From Lentzea jiangxiensis (GTDB taxonomy: Bacteria; Actinomycetota; Actinomycetes; Mycobacteriales; Pseudonocardiaceae): a stretch of 64,000 bases of DNA. A program made the translations under genes and the position numbers. Positions 62,117 to 64,000 of this stretch are shown here, one piece after another. The first letter of the stretch is position 1; every line of letters starts with the position of its first letter. The notes beneath the pieces were generated by a model. The model was not told the origin of the DNA. It did no database searches and saw nothing but the letters and a program-made list of their open reading frames with translations. The DNA lies in NCBI RefSeq assembly GCF_900104175.1, contig NZ_FNIX01000016.1:62001-126000 (forward strand). The letters are read 5' to 3'.

Positions 62117-62965
62117 GTGCTGGAACGACTCAACGAGGCCATGGCCCGCATCGAGGAGGACCTCGGGCGGGAGGTCGACGTCAAGGGGCTCGCGCGGATC
62201 GCGGGGACGAGTGAGTACCACTTCCGACGGATGTTCAGTGCGCTCGCGGGGCTTCCGCTCAGCGAGTACATCAGGCGCCGGCGGCTCACCATGGCGGCGA
62301 GCGAGGTCCTCAGTGGACAGGACTCCTTGCTCGACATCGCCGTCCGGTGGGGTTACGGGTCCAACGAGGCCTTCGCGCGGGCCTTCAAGGCCATGCACAA
62401 GATCGGGCCGCAGGAGGCCCGGGCCACGAAGAAGGCGTTGCAGTCGCAGCAGATTCTCACGTTCAGGCTGGTTGTCGAGGGGAGTACGAGCATGGAGTAC
62501 CGGATCGTCGAGAAGGACGCGTTCCAGGTCGTCGGGCGGGGGACGCGGGTGCCGCTGGTGCACGTGGGGATGAACCCCGCGATCGTCGAGTTCGTCAAGG
62601 GCATCGGGATGCCGGCGCTCGAGCGGATCAAGGAGCTGGGTGACGGGGAGCCGGCCGGGATGCTGGCGCTCACCTACAACCAGGAGGGGGTCGAGGAGGG
62701 TTCGATGCTCGACTACTTCCAGGGCGTGGTGAGCAGCCGGGAGGCGCCGGAGGACCTGGAGACGCTTTCGGTGCCGAAGCACACGTGGGCGGTGTTCAAG
62801 GCCGATGGGCCCTATCCCGAGACCATTCAGTACATGTGGCGGGACGTCTACACGCAGTGGTTCCCGTCCAACAACTACGAGAGCGTCGAGGGGCCGTCGA
62901 TGCTGCACACGCGGATCGACGGCGAACGGGCCGAAGCGGAGTTGTGGATCCCCGTCACCAGCTGA
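62117..62965 (+). CDS. AraC family regulator with GyrI-like effector domain
   Basis: A 282-residue regulator. Residues 1-105 hold an AraC-type double helix-turn-helix (VDVKGLARIAGTSEYHFRRM and IAVRWGYGSNEAFARAFKA). Residues about 125-282 form a GyrI-like effector-binding domain (YRIVEKDAFQVVGRGTRVPL, LALTYNQEGVEEG, late YTQWFPSNNYE). Such regulators (Rob/SoxS-like fusions) sense small cationic molecules. Divergent from module 2; no target gene is adjacent. GTG start. Confidence 0.92.
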   Translation: MLERLNEAMARIEEDLGREVDVKGLARIAGTSEYHFRRMFSALAGLPLSEYIRRRRLTMAASEVLSGQDSLLDIAVRWGYGSNEAFARAFKAMHKIGPQEARATKKALQSQQILTFRLVVEGSTSMEYRIVEKDAFQVVGRGTRVPLVHVGMNPAIVEFVKGIGMPALERIKELGDGEPAGMLALTYNQEGVEEGSMLDYFQGVVSSREAPEDLETLSVPKHTWAVFKADGPYPETIQYMWRDVYTQWFPSNNYESVEGPSMLHTRIDGERAEAELWIPVTS

Positions 62966-63863
62966 GGACGAGGCGTTCCATCACGTCTCGCAGTTCCAGG
63001 ACCGAAAGCCAGGAGTCGGGGACCACGGCGACGCCGTCCCTCGCTCCCAGGATGTTTCCGCAGATGGAACCCGTCGAGTCGCTGTCACCCGAGTGGTTCA
63101 CGGCGAGGCGGATCGCCGAGGGGAAGTCCGGCGCGACCAGCGCGGCGTGCAGGCCGATGGCGAGGGCCTCCTCGCCCACCCAGCCGCCGCCGAGCTCGGA
63201 CTCGATCTCCTCCGGCGTCAACGGTCCGAGGCCCATCACCTTGTCCAGCAACGAGGTCTGTTCCTCGTGGCCTTCCCAGCGGACCAGTTCGGCACGCGCG
63301 ACGGCGACGGCCGACGGCAGGTCCGCGCCGGCGAGAAGGGCTTGCACGATCACCGCCAGGGCGCCTGCGGACAGGTAGCCGCTCGGGTGGTGGTGCGTCA
63401 TGCGGGCCGTGCCCACGGCGAGTTCGAAGACCTCGCGCACGTCCTGCGACCAGACGGCGACGGGGGCGGCGCGCATGACGCCGCCGCAGCCCTTCGAGTC
63501 GTTCTTCTCGTTGTGCTTCAACGCGGTGATGCACGTGTGGCCCGGCGCCCGCCTCGAGTGCAGGCGCCGGTCCGCCACGAGCCAGCCGTCGGGAGCGACC
63601 TCCGGGCCGCCCTGCGTGTGCAGCCAGCGCCCGTAGGCGGCCCGCACGGTCAGCAGCGGGTCGACGCCGTGCTGCCGGGCGAGCAGGAGGCCTTCGAGGG
63701 TGAAGAGCACCATCTGGGTGTCGTCGGTGATCTCCAGCGAGGGCAGGTCGACGACGCCTTCCGGACCGTGCTGGCGGCGGATCACGTCGATCGACGAGAA
63801 CTCGACCGGCGCTCCGAGGCCGTCGCCGACGGCCCCGCCCAGCACGCATCCCAGCAGGCTCAC
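62955..63863 (-). CDS. ADP-ribosylglycohydrolase family protein
   Basis: A 302-residue DraG-type hydrolase. The family's metal-binding motifs are present: GGAVGDGLGAPVEF near residue 9, ITDDTQMVLFTLEGLL near 46, and NHSGDSDSTGSICGNILGA near 250, with the Asp residues that hold two magnesium ions. Such enzymes remove ADP-ribose from proteins. GTG start overlaps the purD stop (GTGA), so translation follows purD. Overlaps the AraC gene by 11 bases at its 3' end. Confidence 0.93.
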   Translation of the reverse strand: MSLLGCVLGGAVGDGLGAPVEFSSIDVIRRQHGPEGVVDLPSLEITDDTQMVLFTLEGLLLARQHGVDPLLTVRAAYGRWLHTQGGPEVAPDGWLVADRRLHSRRAPGHTCITALKHNEKNDSKGCGGVMRAAPVAVWSQDVREVFELAVGTARMTHHHPSGYLSAGALAVIVQALLAGADLPSAVAVARAELVRWEGHEEQTSLLDKVMGLGPLTPEEIESELGGGWVGEEALAIGLHAALVAPDFPSAIRLAVNHSGDSDSTGSICGNILGARDGVAVVPDSWLSVLELRDVMERLVLSW

Positions 63864-64000
63864 GGCAGCGTGATCTTGCCGTCGACGGCCTTCGAGGCGA
63901 TGTCCGAACGGTGGTGCGAGCCGGTGAGGTGGATCTCCGCGATGCGCTTGTAGGCGCGTTCGCGGGCCTTCGCCAGCGACTTGCCGGTGCCCACGACCGA
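63860..64000 (-). CDS. purD: Phosphoribosylamine-glycine ligase, C-terminal end only
   Basis: Reading from the window edge on the minus strand gives the last 46 residues (SVVGTGKSLAKARERAYKRI, then ending DGKITLP) and a TGA at 63860-63862. The VVGTGKSLAEARERAY-type segment is the characteristic C-terminal end of PurD, the GAR synthetase. The rest of the gene lies to the right of the window. It is the fifth pur group of this region on the minus strand. Confidence 0.85.
   Translation of the reverse strand, partial: SVVGTGKSLAKARERAYKRIAEIHLTGSHHRSDIASKAVDGKITLP

Overview
This is a 64 kb stretch of a high-GC actinobacterial chromosome. GTG and TTG starts, short ATGA/GTGA gene overlaps, mycothiol-era protein families, PPE/EspG/WXG-like type VII secretion (T7SS) substrates and dispersed pur genes suggest a Pseudonocardiales bacterium (Lentzea/Saccharothrix/Amycolatopsis-like). 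The genus is an inference; no rRNA or taxonomic marker is present. I found no rRNA, tRNA, CRISPR array, transposase or integrase.

Layout. 0-5.5 kb: one side of a sugar or inositol catabolic locus (substrate-binding lipoprotein, IolE-like isomerase, Gfo/Idh/MocA dehydrogenase), divergent from a LacI regulator and a methylmalonate-semialdehyde dehydrogenase, with twin operators between them. 5.8-7.3 kb: two small helix-turn-helix proteins and a membrane peptide around an array of 10-bp-phased TTGGACG heptamers. 7.4-12.7 kb: tctCBA tricarboxylate transporter divergent from a CitA/CitB-like two-component pair. 12.7-14.3 kb: ArfB and an unusual sigma factor fused to a membrane/extracytoplasmic domain.

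14.3-17 kb: purF-purM. 17-18.1 kb: lipoprotein and DinB-like enzyme. 18.2-24.2 kb: an ESX-like protein, an alpha/beta hydrolase with a WXG-like N-terminus, a sterol-carrier-like protein and two degenerate EccC-like proteins. 24.2-29.1 kb: a Tat-exported beta-helix protein and a first T7SS substrate module (EspG, PPE-like, ESX-like, DUF3558). 29.2-38.5 kb: glucoamylase, PAS-GGDEF-EAL protein, methyltransferase, two tandem membrane pentapeptide-type proteins, LysR/aldo-keto reductase pair and GH25 lysozyme.

38.5-41.7 kb: purSQL, followed on the other strand by a candidate small RNA. 41.9-49.7 kb: DUF3800-like protein, reductase, secreted protease, metallo-hydrolase, purC, MOSC protein and purB. 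49.7-52.9 kb: two SigE-family sigma factor/membrane partner pairs around a TetR gene. 53-56.7 kb: threonine aldolase, HAD hydrolase, K+ channel, a 49-residue membrane protein and an aminotransferase. 56.75-56.9 kb: two adjoining tandem repeats. 57.1-61.9 kb: a second T7SS module (WXG-transglycosylase, WXG-like, EspG, PPE-like, DUF3558, helical protein). 62-64 kb: AraC regulator, ADP-ribosylglycohydrolase and the C-terminus of purD.

How it fits together. All pur genes (F, M, L, Q, S, C, B, D) are on the minus strand, split into five groups over about 50 kb, and supply most of IMP synthesis. Between them lie three T7SS-associated loci without any intact EccB/C/D/E machine in the window, so their products presumably use machinery encoded elsewhere. 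The most unusual items are the ATPase-degenerate EccC-like pair, the shared C-terminal tail of the two PPE-like proteins, the sigma-membrane fusion, the heptamer array and the candidate sRNA upstream of purS.
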